From Pseudomonas deceptionensis (GTDB lineage: Bacteria > Pseudomonadota > Gammaproteobacteria > Pseudomonadales > Pseudomonadaceae): 64,000 bases of DNA. The stretch spans positions 2,315,501 through 2,379,500 of the forward strand of contig NZ_FNUD01000002.1 of assembly GCF_900106095.1 (NCBI RefSeq), read 5' to 3'. The notes beneath the pieces are model-generated. The model worked only from the letters and a program-made list of their open reading frames with translations. It was not told the origin of the DNA and did not search any database. The position numbers and the translations under genes were made by a program. Positions 44,902 through 53,368 of this stretch are shown piece by piece; position 1 is the stretch's first letter, and every line of letters begins with the position of its first letter.

Positions 44902-45441
44902 ATGAAAGCCAAGGTTGATGCCCCTTTCGTACCTTTGAACATCGCTGTTTTGACCGTCAGTGACACCCGCACCCTGGAAACCGACACCTCGGGCCAGGTC
45001 TTTGTCGACCGCCTGAATGTTGCCGGGCACAACCTGGCCGCACGGGTGCTGCTCAAGGATGACCTCTACAAGATCCGCGCCCAGGTCGCGAACTGGATTG
45101 CCGATGACGAAGTTCAAGTGGTGCTGATTACCGGTGGCACCGGGTTTACAGCGCGCGACAGCACGCCTGAAGCCGTGAGTTGCTTGCTGGATAAACAGGT
45201 GGATGGTTTTGGCGAGCTGTTCCGTCAAATCTCGGTGGCCGATATTGGCACTTCGACCGTGCAGTCCCGGGCCCTGGCCGGTTTGGCCAACGGTACGCTG
45301 GTGTGCTGCCTGCCGGGTTCGACCAACGCAGTTCGTACCGGCTGGGACGGGATTTTGGCCGAGCAGCTGGATTCGCGTCATCGGCCGTGCAATTTTGTCG
45401 CCCATCTGAAGCAGGTAGCGGCCTGTGAATCCCGTGGGTAA
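44902..45441 (+). CDS. moaB: Molybdopterin adenylyltransferase-type protein MoaB
   Basis: The protein has 179 residues. MogA/MoaB motifs are visible: IAVLTVSDTRTLETDTSG, LITGGTGFTARDSTPEAV, and GTLVCCLPGSTNAV. It works in molybdenum insertion by adenylating molybdopterin, or a related step. It overlaps moeA by 17 bases, so the two are coupled. Confidence 0.95.
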   Translation: MKAKVDAPFVPLNIAVLTVSDTRTLETDTSGQVFVDRLNVAGHNLAARVLLKDDLYKIRAQVANWIADDEVQVVLITGGTGFTARDSTPEAVSCLLDKQVDGFGELFRQISVADIGTSTVQSRALAGLANGTLVCCLPGSTNAVRTGWDGILAEQLDSRHRPCNFVAHLKQVAACESRG

Positions 45442-46651
45442 GCCGGGTCGTACGGGCGAGTTGATGCCGGTTGAAGTGGCGTTGGCGCGACTGCTGGCGC
45501 TTGCTGAAGCTGCGCCGATCCAGGGCACCGAATCGGTGCTCCTGGCCGCGAGTGAAGGCCGGGTGCTGGCCCATGACCTGGTTTCTGGTCTTGACCTGCC
45601 GCCATGGCCCAACAGTGCCATGGACGGCTATGCGCTGAATGTGGCCGACTGGTCAGGCGAGCCGTTAACGGTCAGCCAGCGCATTTTTGCTGGCACCGCC
45701 CCCGAGCCTTTGGCTCCAGGGACCTGCGCCCGGATCTTCACCGGCGCGCCGGTGCCGGCGGGTGCGGACTGCGTCGAGATGCAGGAAAACGCCCAGGTAC
45801 AGGCTGACGGTCGAATCATCTTTACCGAAGCCTTGCATGCAGGTCAGAACATTCGGCCTCAAGGGCAGGAAACCACAGTTGGCGAAGTTGTCCTGCCGGC
45901 GGGTACCCGCTTGGGGCCGATCGAGCAGGGGCTGGCAGCCTCCTTGGGGTGCGCCGGGCTGCAAGTGGTTCGGCGGGTCAAGGTTGCGGTGTTGTCGACG
46001 GGCGACGAGTTGGTCGAGCCCGGGCAGCCGCTGGGACCGGGGCAAATCTACAACAGCAACCGCGTGTTGCTTTGCAGTTGGCTGACCCGTATGGGTTGCG
46101 AGGTTGTGGACGCGGGTATTTTGCCCGACGACTTGCCTGCGACCCGTCAGCGCCTGGGAGAGCTGGGGGAGGTTGATCTGATTTTGTCCACGGGTGGCGT
46201 GTCGGTGGGCGAGGCGGATTTTCTGGGCATTGCGTTGCGCGAAGAAGGCGAGCTGGCCTTGTGGAAGCTGGCAATCAAGCCGGGCAAACCCCTGACCTGC
46301 GGCCATTTTCGTGGCGTGCCGGTGATCGGCTTGCCGGGCAATCCGGCGTCGACCCTGGTGACTTTCGCGCTGCTGGCACGACCTTACCTGCTGCGCCTTC
46401 AGGGCGTTCAAACCGTCGAGCCGCTGAAATTCCAGGTGCCGGCCGGGTTCGTCTGGCCCAAGCCGGGCAATCGCCGAGAATACCTGCGCGCCCGGCTGGA
46501 ACAGGGCCGTGCAGTGATTTACAAAAACCAGAGCTCGGGTGTCTTGCGCAGCGCGGCCTGGGCAGAAGGGCTGGTGGAAGTGCTCGAGGAGCGCACGCTG
46601 GCTGAAGGCGACTGGGTGGGGTTTATCCCGTTGAGTGAAGTGCTGGGCTGA
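45425..46651 (+). CDS. moeA: Molybdopterin molybdenumtransferase
   Basis: The protein has 408 residues from GTG 45425, with AGGTAG upstream; ATG 45464 is an alternative. Family motifs: LPPWPNSAMDGYAL, GTCARIFTGAPVPAGADC, STGDELVEPG, LSTGGVSVGEADF and GLPGNPASTLVTF. It inserts molybdate into adenylated molybdopterin, acting after MoaB/MogA. Confidence 0.96.
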   Translation: MNPVGKPGRTGELMPVEVALARLLALAEAAPIQGTESVLLAASEGRVLAHDLVSGLDLPPWPNSAMDGYALNVADWSGEPLTVSQRIFAGTAPEPLAPGTCARIFTGAPVPAGADCVEMQENAQVQADGRIIFTEALHAGQNIRPQGQETTVGEVVLPAGTRLGPIEQGLAASLGCAGLQVVRRVKVAVLSTGDELVEPGQPLGPGQIYNSNRVLLCSWLTRMGCEVVDAGILPDDLPATRQRLGELGEVDLILSTGGVSVGEADFLGIALREEGELALWKLAIKPGKPLTCGHFRGVPVIGLPGNPASTLVTFALLARPYLLRLQGVQTVEPLKFQVPAGFVWPKPGNRREYLRARLEQGRAVIYKNQSSGVLRSAAWAEGLVEVLEERTLAEGDWVGFIPLSEVLG

Positions 46652-46699
46652 TTCTCACCTGCTGTGTCCGCTCCGAAGGCAGCGGCTACAGACTTTGAA

Positions 46700-48148
46700 T
46701 CAGTCAGTGATCGGCGCCCGGCCATAGATGTCGGTCAGGCGCACGATATCGTCTTCACCCACGTACTCGCCGCTTTGCACTTCAATCATCACCAGATCAA
46801 CCTGCCCGGCGTTGCTCAGGCGGTGGGGGCTGCCGGGTTTAATAAAGGTGGACTCGTTGGTGGCGAGAGCGAAATCGAGCTCGCCATTGGTCACTTGCGC
46901 CGTACCGCTGACCACGATCCAGTGTTCGCTGCGGTGCTGGTGAACCTGCAAGGACAGCGCGGCCTCAGGCTTGACCACGATGCGCTTGATTTTGAACCCC
47001 GGGCCTTCTTCGAGCACGGTGTAAGTACCCCACGGGCGCGTCACGGTACGGTGCAAGCGATAAGCGTCGTGGCCCTGGCGCTTGAGCGCCTCGGCGATAT
47101 GCCTGACGTCCTGGCTGCGCCTGGCGTCGGCCACGAGCAGGGCGTCCGCCGTGTCGATAATGATCAGGTCATTGAGGCCTACCCCGCCCACCAGACGTTT
47201 AGGCGAGTCGATGTAGCAGTTATGCACGTCGTACAGCACATTTTCGCCGTTGCACTGGTTGCCATTGGCGTCTGCCGGGCTCAACTGGCGTACTGCCTCC
47301 CATGAGCCAATATCGCTCCAGCCCAACTGACAGGGCACCACGGCGACCTTCTGCGAGTGCTCCATCAGCGCGTAATCGATGGAGATATCGGGTACCTGGG
47401 CAAAGCGCTGGCTGTCCAGCTCGAGATGACGCTGCTGCTTGCCTTCAAACGCCTGGCTGTGTTCAAGGCAGTGGATCACGGCATCCAGAACCTGGGGGGC
47501 ATGGGTTTTGAATTCGGCCAGCACACTGTCGGCACGCATGCAGAACATGCCGCTGTTCCACAGGTGCCGGCCACCGTCCAGGTAGTGCCGGGCCGTTTGG
47601 GTGTCGGGCTTTTCCACGAACTGCGCGACGGTAAACCCGTTACTGCCTAGCGCCTGGCCTTTTTCGATGTAGCCAAAACCGGTTTCAGCCCGGGTTGGCA
47701 GAAGACCGAAGGTCACCAGCCAGCCCTGGTCCGCCAGTCGCCGGGCGCTGTCCACGGCGCTGGCGAAGGCTGCAATGTCGGTAATCAGGTGATCGGCGGG
47801 CAGTACCAGCAGGTGCGCGTCCTCGCCATAACGTCGAGCTACGTGCAAAGCGGCAGCGGCTATGGCTGGTGCGGTGTTGCGACCGAAGGGTTCAAGAATG
47901 AAGTCCAGCTCGACCGCGCAGCTGTTCATCGGACGGTACTCGTCCAGCGTGCGGAAAAACACGTCACGATTGGTCACGGTCAGCAGCTGGCCGACGTCCT
48001 CCAGGCCAATGGCTCGGCGAAAGGTCTTTTGCAGCAGGCTCTCGCCATCGGGCAGGCACATAAATGGCTTGGGCAGGGCCTCACGCGACACTGGCCATAG
48101 CCGGGTGCCAGCGCCACCGGCGATGATGCAGGGAACGAGTGTGCTCAT
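46700..48148 (-). CDS. Mannose-1-phosphate guanylyltransferase / mannose-6-phosphate isomerase
   Basis: The protein has 482 residues and two domains. The N-terminal GTP:mannose-1-P domain has IIAGGAGTRLWPVSREALPK and FVEKPD. The C-terminal cupin isomerase domain (about 350-480) has RPWGTYTVLEEG and LQVHQHRSEHWIVVSGTA. It makes GDP-mannose for alginate, LPS or other polysaccharide. No alg or psl cluster is adjacent, so the pathway is open. Confidence 0.94.
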   Translation of the reverse strand: MSTLVPCIIAGGAGTRLWPVSREALPKPFMCLPDGESLLQKTFRRAIGLEDVGQLLTVTNRDVFFRTLDEYRPMNSCAVELDFILEPFGRNTAPAIAAAALHVARRYGEDAHLLVLPADHLITDIAAFASAVDSARRLADQGWLVTFGLLPTRAETGFGYIEKGQALGSNGFTVAQFVEKPDTQTARHYLDGGRHLWNSGMFCMRADSVLAEFKTHAPQVLDAVIHCLEHSQAFEGKQQRHLELDSQRFAQVPDISIDYALMEHSQKVAVVPCQLGWSDIGSWEAVRQLSPADANGNQCNGENVLYDVHNCYIDSPKRLVGGVGLNDLIIIDTADALLVADARRSQDVRHIAEALKRQGHDAYRLHRTVTRPWGTYTVLEEGPGFKIKRIVVKPEAALSLQVHQHRSEHWIVVSGTAQVTNGELDFALATNESTFIKPGSPHRLSNAGQVDLVMIEVQSGEYVGEDDIVRLTDIYGRAPITD

Positions 48149-48306
48149 TCAGAACGTCTCTAGAATCAATGGACAGCTGTCAGGTGCTTAAGTCTGACGG
48201 GTTCTGCGGCTTTGATCGAGTCGTGAACGTTAAATCACAGGCGGATGGGCCTTTCTTGTCTGGCTGTTGTCCAAGCCATCAGACCGTATATGTCGAGGGA
48301 TGCAAC

Positions 48307-49200
48307 ATGAGTGAAGGAAAGGCGTTTTTGATTTTGCATGGCAAGCAAGCGCTCAACGAAGAAGTGCGGGCGGCCGTTGAGCAACGGCGTGCAGACGGGT
48401 GGGAGCTGACGGTGCGCCTGACGTGGGAGGCCGGGGATGCTCAGCGTCTGGTGCGCGAGGCGCTGGATGCAGGCCACACCCGGCTGATTGCGGGCGGTGG
48501 CGATGGCACGTTGCGTGATGTCTGTGAGGCCATGGCGCTGGCGGATACCGAGGCCAGCCTGGTGCTGTTGCCGTTGGGTACTGCCAATGACTTTGCCCGG
48601 TCTGCCGGTGTTGCGCTCGAGCCCCGTGAAGCCCTGGCACTGCTGGATGTGCCTGCCCGGGCGATTGATCTGGGGGAGGTCGCAGGGCAGTTGTTCTTGA
48701 ACATGGCCACAGGGGGCTTCGGCAGCCAGGTCACGGCCAATACGTCAGAAGACCTGAAAAAGGTGCTGGGCGGCGCCGCCTACCTGTTTACCGGGCTGTC
48801 ACGGTTCAGTGAGCTGCATGCTGCATACGCCGAGTTGCAGGGGCCGGACTTTCACTGGAAAGGCCAGTTGCTGGCGCTGGGCATTGGCAATGGTCGCCAG
48901 GCGGGCGGCGGGCATGAACTGTGCCCCGAGGCGCTGGCGGATGACGGCTTGCTGGATATCAGTATTTTGCCTGCCCCCCAAGAAGTCATCGGCACCTTGA
49001 AAAGCCTTATGGCAGATGGCTGGGGCCTGGATAACCTGTTTGTCCGGGCGCGCTTGCCCTGGGTTGAAATCAAGGCGGCCGAGGGGCTTTCCATGAACCT
49101 GGATGGCGAGCCTCTGGAAGGCGACGACCTGCGCTTCACGGTACGCAAGGGCGCTTTGAAGGTTCACCTGCCAGAGGGCTCACCCTTGCTGGGTATGTAA
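48307..49200 (+). CDS. yegS: YegS-like lipid kinase
   Basis: The protein has 297 residues from ATG 48307, with GAGGGA upstream. The diacylglycerol-kinase catalytic motif IAGGGDGTLRDV is present, then LPLGTANDFARS and the C-terminal MNLDGEPLEGDDLRF. The E. coli homologue phosphorylates phosphatidylglycerol in vitro. Confidence 0.93.
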   Translation: MSEGKAFLILHGKQALNEEVRAAVEQRRADGWELTVRLTWEAGDAQRLVREALDAGHTRLIAGGGDGTLRDVCEAMALADTEASLVLLPLGTANDFARSAGVALEPREALALLDVPARAIDLGEVAGQLFLNMATGGFGSQVTANTSEDLKKVLGGAAYLFTGLSRFSELHAAYAELQGPDFHWKGQLLALGIGNGRQAGGGHELCPEALADDGLLDISILPAPQEVIGTLKSLMADGWGLDNLFVRARLPWVEIKAAEGLSMNLDGEPLEGDDLRFTVRKGALKVHLPEGSPLLGM

Positions 49201-49292
49201 GCGCAGAGGGTGGTTGATGGCTATCCGACATCAAGCTCCCGGAAAGCCGGCCGATAACCTCAGGCATCAGCCCCCACGCTCAGGAGTTATTC

Positions 49293-50228
49293 ATGGCCGG
49301 CATTCTCGACACGGTAGACCAGCGAACCCAGTTGGTCGGTGAAAACCGGCTGGAACTTCTAATGTTTCGCCTGGCCGGTCGGCAGTTGTTCGCGATCAAC
49401 GTGTTCAAGGTGCAAGAAGTCCTGCAACTACCGAAACTGACCCTCATGCCGCACCGCCACCCCCATGTGTGTGGCGTGGTGAACCTGCGCGGTAAAACCC
49501 TGCCGGTGATCGACCTGTCCCGGGCGATAGGCATGCGGGCCTTGGTGCCGGGTCCCGACAGTACAATTATCGTTACCGAGTACAACCGCTCGGTGCAGGC
49601 GTTTTTGGTGGGCGGGGTGGACCGCATCGTCAATATGAACTGGGAGGCCATCCTGCCGCCGCCCGGCAGTGCAGGGCGCCAGCATTACCTGACCGCCATC
49701 AGCACGGTTGATGAGCAACTGGTCGAGATCATCGACGTGGAAAAGGTCCTGGCCGAGATCGTGCCGTACAACGCCAAAGTTTCGCGTGAGAAACTGGCCG
49801 ACCCGATCTTTGAGCAAGTCCGGGGGCGTGAGGTGCTGCTGGTGGATGACTCCAGCGTTGCTTTGGCGCAGCTGCGCGAAACGCTTTCGCAGCTGGGGGT
49901 CAAAATGCACATCGCCAGCGATGGCCTTAAGGCACTGAACATGCTCAAGGGGTGGGCCGACACCGGTCAGGTCATGACCGACAAGTTATTGATGATTTTC
50001 ACCGATGCCGAAATGCCGGAAATGGACGGTTACCGCCTGACTACCGAGATTCGCAACGACCCGCGTCTGCGCGGTCTGTATGTGGTGCTGCACACTTCGC
50101 TGTCCGGCAGCTTCAACGAGTCAATGGTGAAAAAAGTCGGTTGCGACAACTTCTTGTCCAAATTTCAGCCGGACAAGCTGGTGGATGTTGTCCGCCAGCG
50201 CCTGGTGCTGGATCAAGTCCCTGCGTGA
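49293..50228 (+). CDS. cheV: Chemotaxis coupling protein CheV
   Basis: The protein has 311 residues. The N-terminal CheW domain (about 12-160) has FRLAGRQLFAINVFKVQEVL and VVNLRGKTLPVIDLSRAIG. The C-terminal receiver (about 172-305) has LLVDDSSVALAQLRE and MIFTDAEMPEMDG with the phospho-acceptor Asp. It links chemoreceptors to CheA. Confidence 0.96.
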   Translation: MAGILDTVDQRTQLVGENRLELLMFRLAGRQLFAINVFKVQEVLQLPKLTLMPHRHPHVCGVVNLRGKTLPVIDLSRAIGMRALVPGPDSTIIVTEYNRSVQAFLVGGVDRIVNMNWEAILPPPGSAGRQHYLTAISTVDEQLVEIIDVEKVLAEIVPYNAKVSREKLADPIFEQVRGREVLLVDDSSVALAQLRETLSQLGVKMHIASDGLKALNMLKGWADTGQVMTDKLLMIFTDAEMPEMDGYRLTTEIRNDPRLRGLYVVLHTSLSGSFNESMVKKVGCDNFLSKFQPDKLVDVVRQRLVLDQVPA

Positions 50229-50299
50229 AACCTCGTGGCTTTGCATTGGAGATCTGCTCGTATACTGTGGCTTTTTTTACCTTGCAGGGAGCATGAGCC

Positions 50300-51106
50300 A
50301 TGCTGCGTCTAAGCGCGCTTTACCGTTTTCCACTTAAGTCCGGCAAGGGCGAAAGCCTGCCTCAGGCCCGGCTGGACAAACTGGGCCTGGTCGGTGATCG
50401 ACGCTGGATGCTGGTGGACGAGGCGAGCGGACGCTTCCTGACACAGCGTGCCGATCCAAAAATGAGCCAGCTGTCGGCGCTGTGGAACGCTGCCGGTGGC
50501 TTGACCCTGAATGCCCAGGGCTTTGAGGCGCTGGACGTGGCCGTGCCGGACGTTGATACCGACCTGCGTGGCGTGACCATCTGGCGTGACACCCTGCGGG
50601 TGCCCGACGCCGGTGATGCCGCCGCCGACTGGCTAAGCCGTTTTGTCGAAAAGCCGGTGCGCCTGGTGCATGTTCCCCTTGAGCGCGCGCGTACCACTGA
50701 GTCGGGTTATGGCCGTGATGATGACAAAGTCGCTTTTGCCGATGGCTACCCGCTTTTGCTGATTGGGCAGGCGTCGCTGGATGACATTTCACACAAGGTC
50801 GGACGACCACTGGATATGTTGCGCTTTCGGCCCAACCTGGTGATTGAAGGCAGCGAAGCTTTCGCCGAAGACGGCTGGAAGCGTATCCGCATCGGCGACG
50901 TCGAGTTTCGTGTGGTCAAGTCCTGCTCGCGTTGCATCCTGACCACTGTCGATCCGCAGACCGGCGTGCGTGATGAAGCGCGCGAACCGCTTGCGACCCT
51001 GATGACTTATCGCAAGCAGGAAGACGGCATCATGTTCGGCCAGAACCTGGTGAATGACGGTAGTGGCGTGCTGGAAGTCGGGATGCCGGTGACAGTTCTG
51101 GAGTAG
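50300..51106 (+). CDS. MOSC-domain protein (YcbX-like)
   Basis: The protein has 268 residues. The N-terminal beta-barrel has RFPLKSGKGESLPQARLDKL and GDRRWMLVDE. The MOSC part contains RFRPNLVIEGSEAFAEDGW and KSCSRCILTTVDPQTG with the conserved Cys that binds molybdenum cofactor. YcbX-type enzymes reduce N-hydroxylated bases. A fused ferredoxin domain, seen in E. coli YcbX, is absent. Confidence 0.9.
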   Translation: MLRLSALYRFPLKSGKGESLPQARLDKLGLVGDRRWMLVDEASGRFLTQRADPKMSQLSALWNAAGGLTLNAQGFEALDVAVPDVDTDLRGVTIWRDTLRVPDAGDAAADWLSRFVEKPVRLVHVPLERARTTESGYGRDDDKVAFADGYPLLLIGQASLDDISHKVGRPLDMLRFRPNLVIEGSEAFAEDGWKRIRIGDVEFRVVKSCSRCILTTVDPQTGVRDEAREPLATLMTYRKQEDGIMFGQNLVNDGSGVLEVGMPVTVLE

Positions 51107-51119
51107 AGCTACAAACCCG

Positions 51120-51170
51120 GTGGGAGCGAGCCTGCTCGCGAATGGTCTTCGCGAGCAGGCTCGCTCCCAC
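51120..51170. repeat. Perfect paired REP elements
   Basis: Two 23-bp arms starting GTGGGAGCGAGCCTGCTCGC and its inverse are perfect copies, 5 bases apart, between two convergent genes. This could also act as a transcription barrier. Confidence 0.9.
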
Positions 51171-51224
51171 GGTTAAAGTATCTCGGTAGCCGCTACACCC
51201 CTCAGCGGCTAAAGAACTTGCGTA

Positions 51225-53153
51225 TTACTGATCATCAAAATACCGCTCATGCCAGTCGACTACCGGCTGTGGGATGTTGAGCTTCTGGCCGTAAATCACC
51301 GAATAAGACAGCACGTTCTGCACATACTGACGGGTTTCGTCGAACGGGATGCTTTCGATCCAGACGTCGAAGCCCAGATGGCTGGCGCCTTTGAGCCACT
51401 GACGAACGCGGCCAGGCCCTGCGTTGTAAGCCGCTGAAGCCAGTACCCGATTGCCGTTGAACTGGCCATGTACCTGGCTCAGGTAGGCAGCGCCCAGCTG
51501 GATGTTCTTGTCGGGGTTCAGCACTTGCTGGGGGGAGCTCAGCGGAATATTGAATTTTCGCGCGGTCTCTTTGGCGGTAGCGGGCATCAACTGCATCAAA
51601 CCGCTGGCGCCCACGCCGGAGCGGGCGTCATCCATAAAGGCACTTTCCTGACGGGTAATGGCGAAAACCCAGCTGGAATGCAGGCCGCGAACCTTGGCTT
51701 CACGCACCAGCGTGTCGCGGTGGGCCATCGGGAAGCGAATGTCCAGGTCATCCCAGTACTGCGCCTGACTGATGGTACGAATAGCCGGGAAATACCACTT
51801 CAAGTCGTAGGCCAGTTTGGCTTGGGCGACCATTTCATCGCGGTTGAACAGGCGGCTGACGTAGTACCACTCGCGACGGCCATCAACGATCTGCCCGCGA
51901 TCATGGAACTCCAGTGCGCGCTGTACACCCGGGGTATTGCGCACTTTTTTGATCAGTTGCGGGCTGAGCATCAGCGGTTTGTTGTTGAGCTGGTAGGGCG
52001 ATTGCGCGCGGTCAGCTGCCAGGAATCCATAAAAATCACGCTCGTTGGCGACTTTTTTGAACAGCACCAACGCTTGCGGGTTCTTCGGCTCTGCCAGCTC
52101 AAGGCTGCGGGCCTGCCAGTAGCGCCAGCGGCTGGTGGTGGCCAGGTCTTGCGGGAGTTTGCGGGTCAGTTGGTAAGCGTCTTCCCAGCGGCCCAGGCGC
52201 AGCAGCAGGCGCAGGCGCCATTCGGTGACGGTGTTGTCACGCAGTTCGGGGTCGTATTTGGTCATGATGTCCAGGCCGCGGCTGTCGTAGCGGCGGGCGA
52301 ACGTCAGGCCTATTTCCCGGGCGATGGCGACTTTTTCGTCGCGCGAGAAATGCATGTTGGTGGCGTAGGTATCGAGCAGGGACGCGGCTTTTTCCGGGTC
52401 CTGGCGTGCCAAGCGGCGCAGGCCCAGGCCCACGGCATCAGACATGGCTTCGCTGGCCGGGGCAAAGCGTGAAGGTTGGCTCAGCATGTCGGGCTTTTGC
52501 GCTACTTCGATCATCAGCCGGGCTTGCGGGCCGAGGGTGTTCAAGCCGTTGGCCAGTGACGTGGCCAAGGCGTAATTGCGTGCCTCGGCCGCGAGTTTGA
52601 CCCGCTGCCAGCGCTTTTGCTCGGTCAGTTGGCCTTCGGCGGCCCACTGGCTGAACAGTGCGTCGCAGGCGGCTGGCTGAGCCTTGCCGACCAGCCACAG
52701 TTTTTCGGCGCTGGCATAGCCTTCGGCCTTGCGGTTGTGTTGCAGTTCATATTGACCATTGAGGCAGTCAAGCTCAGTGAAATTTAGCTTGGGATCGTAG
52801 TACTTTTCGAAAGTGGCCCAGTCACCACGCTCTGACAGCCAGCGCAACCAGCGCAGTTTCATCCAGTTGGCTTGCGGCAGGTCGCCGTGTTCGGCCAGGA
52901 ACTGTTCGATTTCGGTGTTGCTGGCGGACTTCAGGCGGGCTGTCAGCTCGTCGTAGGCCAGGTACGGCGTCAACGGATAGGCGCGCAGAGCCGCAGCGTT
53001 CTGAAAGTAAGGGCCGGAGTCGCCTTTGGCCAAGGCGCGCTTGGCCTGGTCGTAGAGCTGGCGTTGTTGAGTAAGGTCTGCACCGTGGGCGGCTTGCACG
53101 GCGCAACTGGTGAGAAGCAGGCAGGATAAAAAGTTGAAGAGACGACTGCGCAT
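51225..53153 (-). CDS. slt: Soluble lytic murein transglycosylase
   Basis: The protein has 642 residues from ATG 53153, with GGAAG upstream. The N-terminus is a signal peptide; LLLTSC could be a lipobox, otherwise cleavage near AHGA. A long helical superhelix is followed by the lysozyme-like domain (about 485-640) with catalytic Glu near 501 in ITRQESAF, then GASGLMQLMPATA and NIQLGAAYLSQV. It cleaves peptidoglycan to anhydromuropeptides. Confidence 0.95.
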   Translation of the reverse strand: MRSRLFNFLSCLLLTSCAVQAAHGADLTQQRQLYDQAKRALAKGDSGPYFQNAAALRAYPLTPYLAYDELTARLKSASNTEIEQFLAEHGDLPQANWMKLRWLRWLSERGDWATFEKYYDPKLNFTELDCLNGQYELQHNRKAEGYASAEKLWLVGKAQPAACDALFSQWAAEGQLTEQKRWQRVKLAAEARNYALATSLANGLNTLGPQARLMIEVAQKPDMLSQPSRFAPASEAMSDAVGLGLRRLARQDPEKAASLLDTYATNMHFSRDEKVAIAREIGLTFARRYDSRGLDIMTKYDPELRDNTVTEWRLRLLLRLGRWEDAYQLTRKLPQDLATTSRWRYWQARSLELAEPKNPQALVLFKKVANERDFYGFLAADRAQSPYQLNNKPLMLSPQLIKKVRNTPGVQRALEFHDRGQIVDGRREWYYVSRLFNRDEMVAQAKLAYDLKWYFPAIRTISQAQYWDDLDIRFPMAHRDTLVREAKVRGLHSSWVFAITRQESAFMDDARSGVGASGLMQLMPATAKETARKFNIPLSSPQQVLNPDKNIQLGAAYLSQVHGQFNGNRVLASAAYNAGPGRVRQWLKGASHLGFDVWIESIPFDETRQYVQNVLSYSVIYGQKLNIPQPVVDWHERYFDDQ

Positions 53154-53368
53154 GAGGCTTCCGTACAGATGAAAAACGCGACGGGCGCAGGGCATGCCTG
53201 CGCTGATTATTCTGTAGCTTAGCCTTTTGCCAGTAGTGCGTGAAAGCCTTGCCGGTCAAGCGGCGCAACTTGGCACTAAATGAAGGGAAGTGGGCGCCGT
53301 ACAAGAAATACCCGGCCGCCTGAGGGCTCAAATCAGGTAGAATACGCGCCCAGTTTTTGGAGAAGCTC

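Noticed and set aside
44680..45621. A 313-codon minus-strand frame across mobA, moaB and moeA
   Set aside because: It crosses three well-supported genes and has no domain of its own.
51468..52472. A 334-codon open frame antisense to slt
   Set aside because: It is a shadow of the transglycosylase gene, with low-complexity composition.
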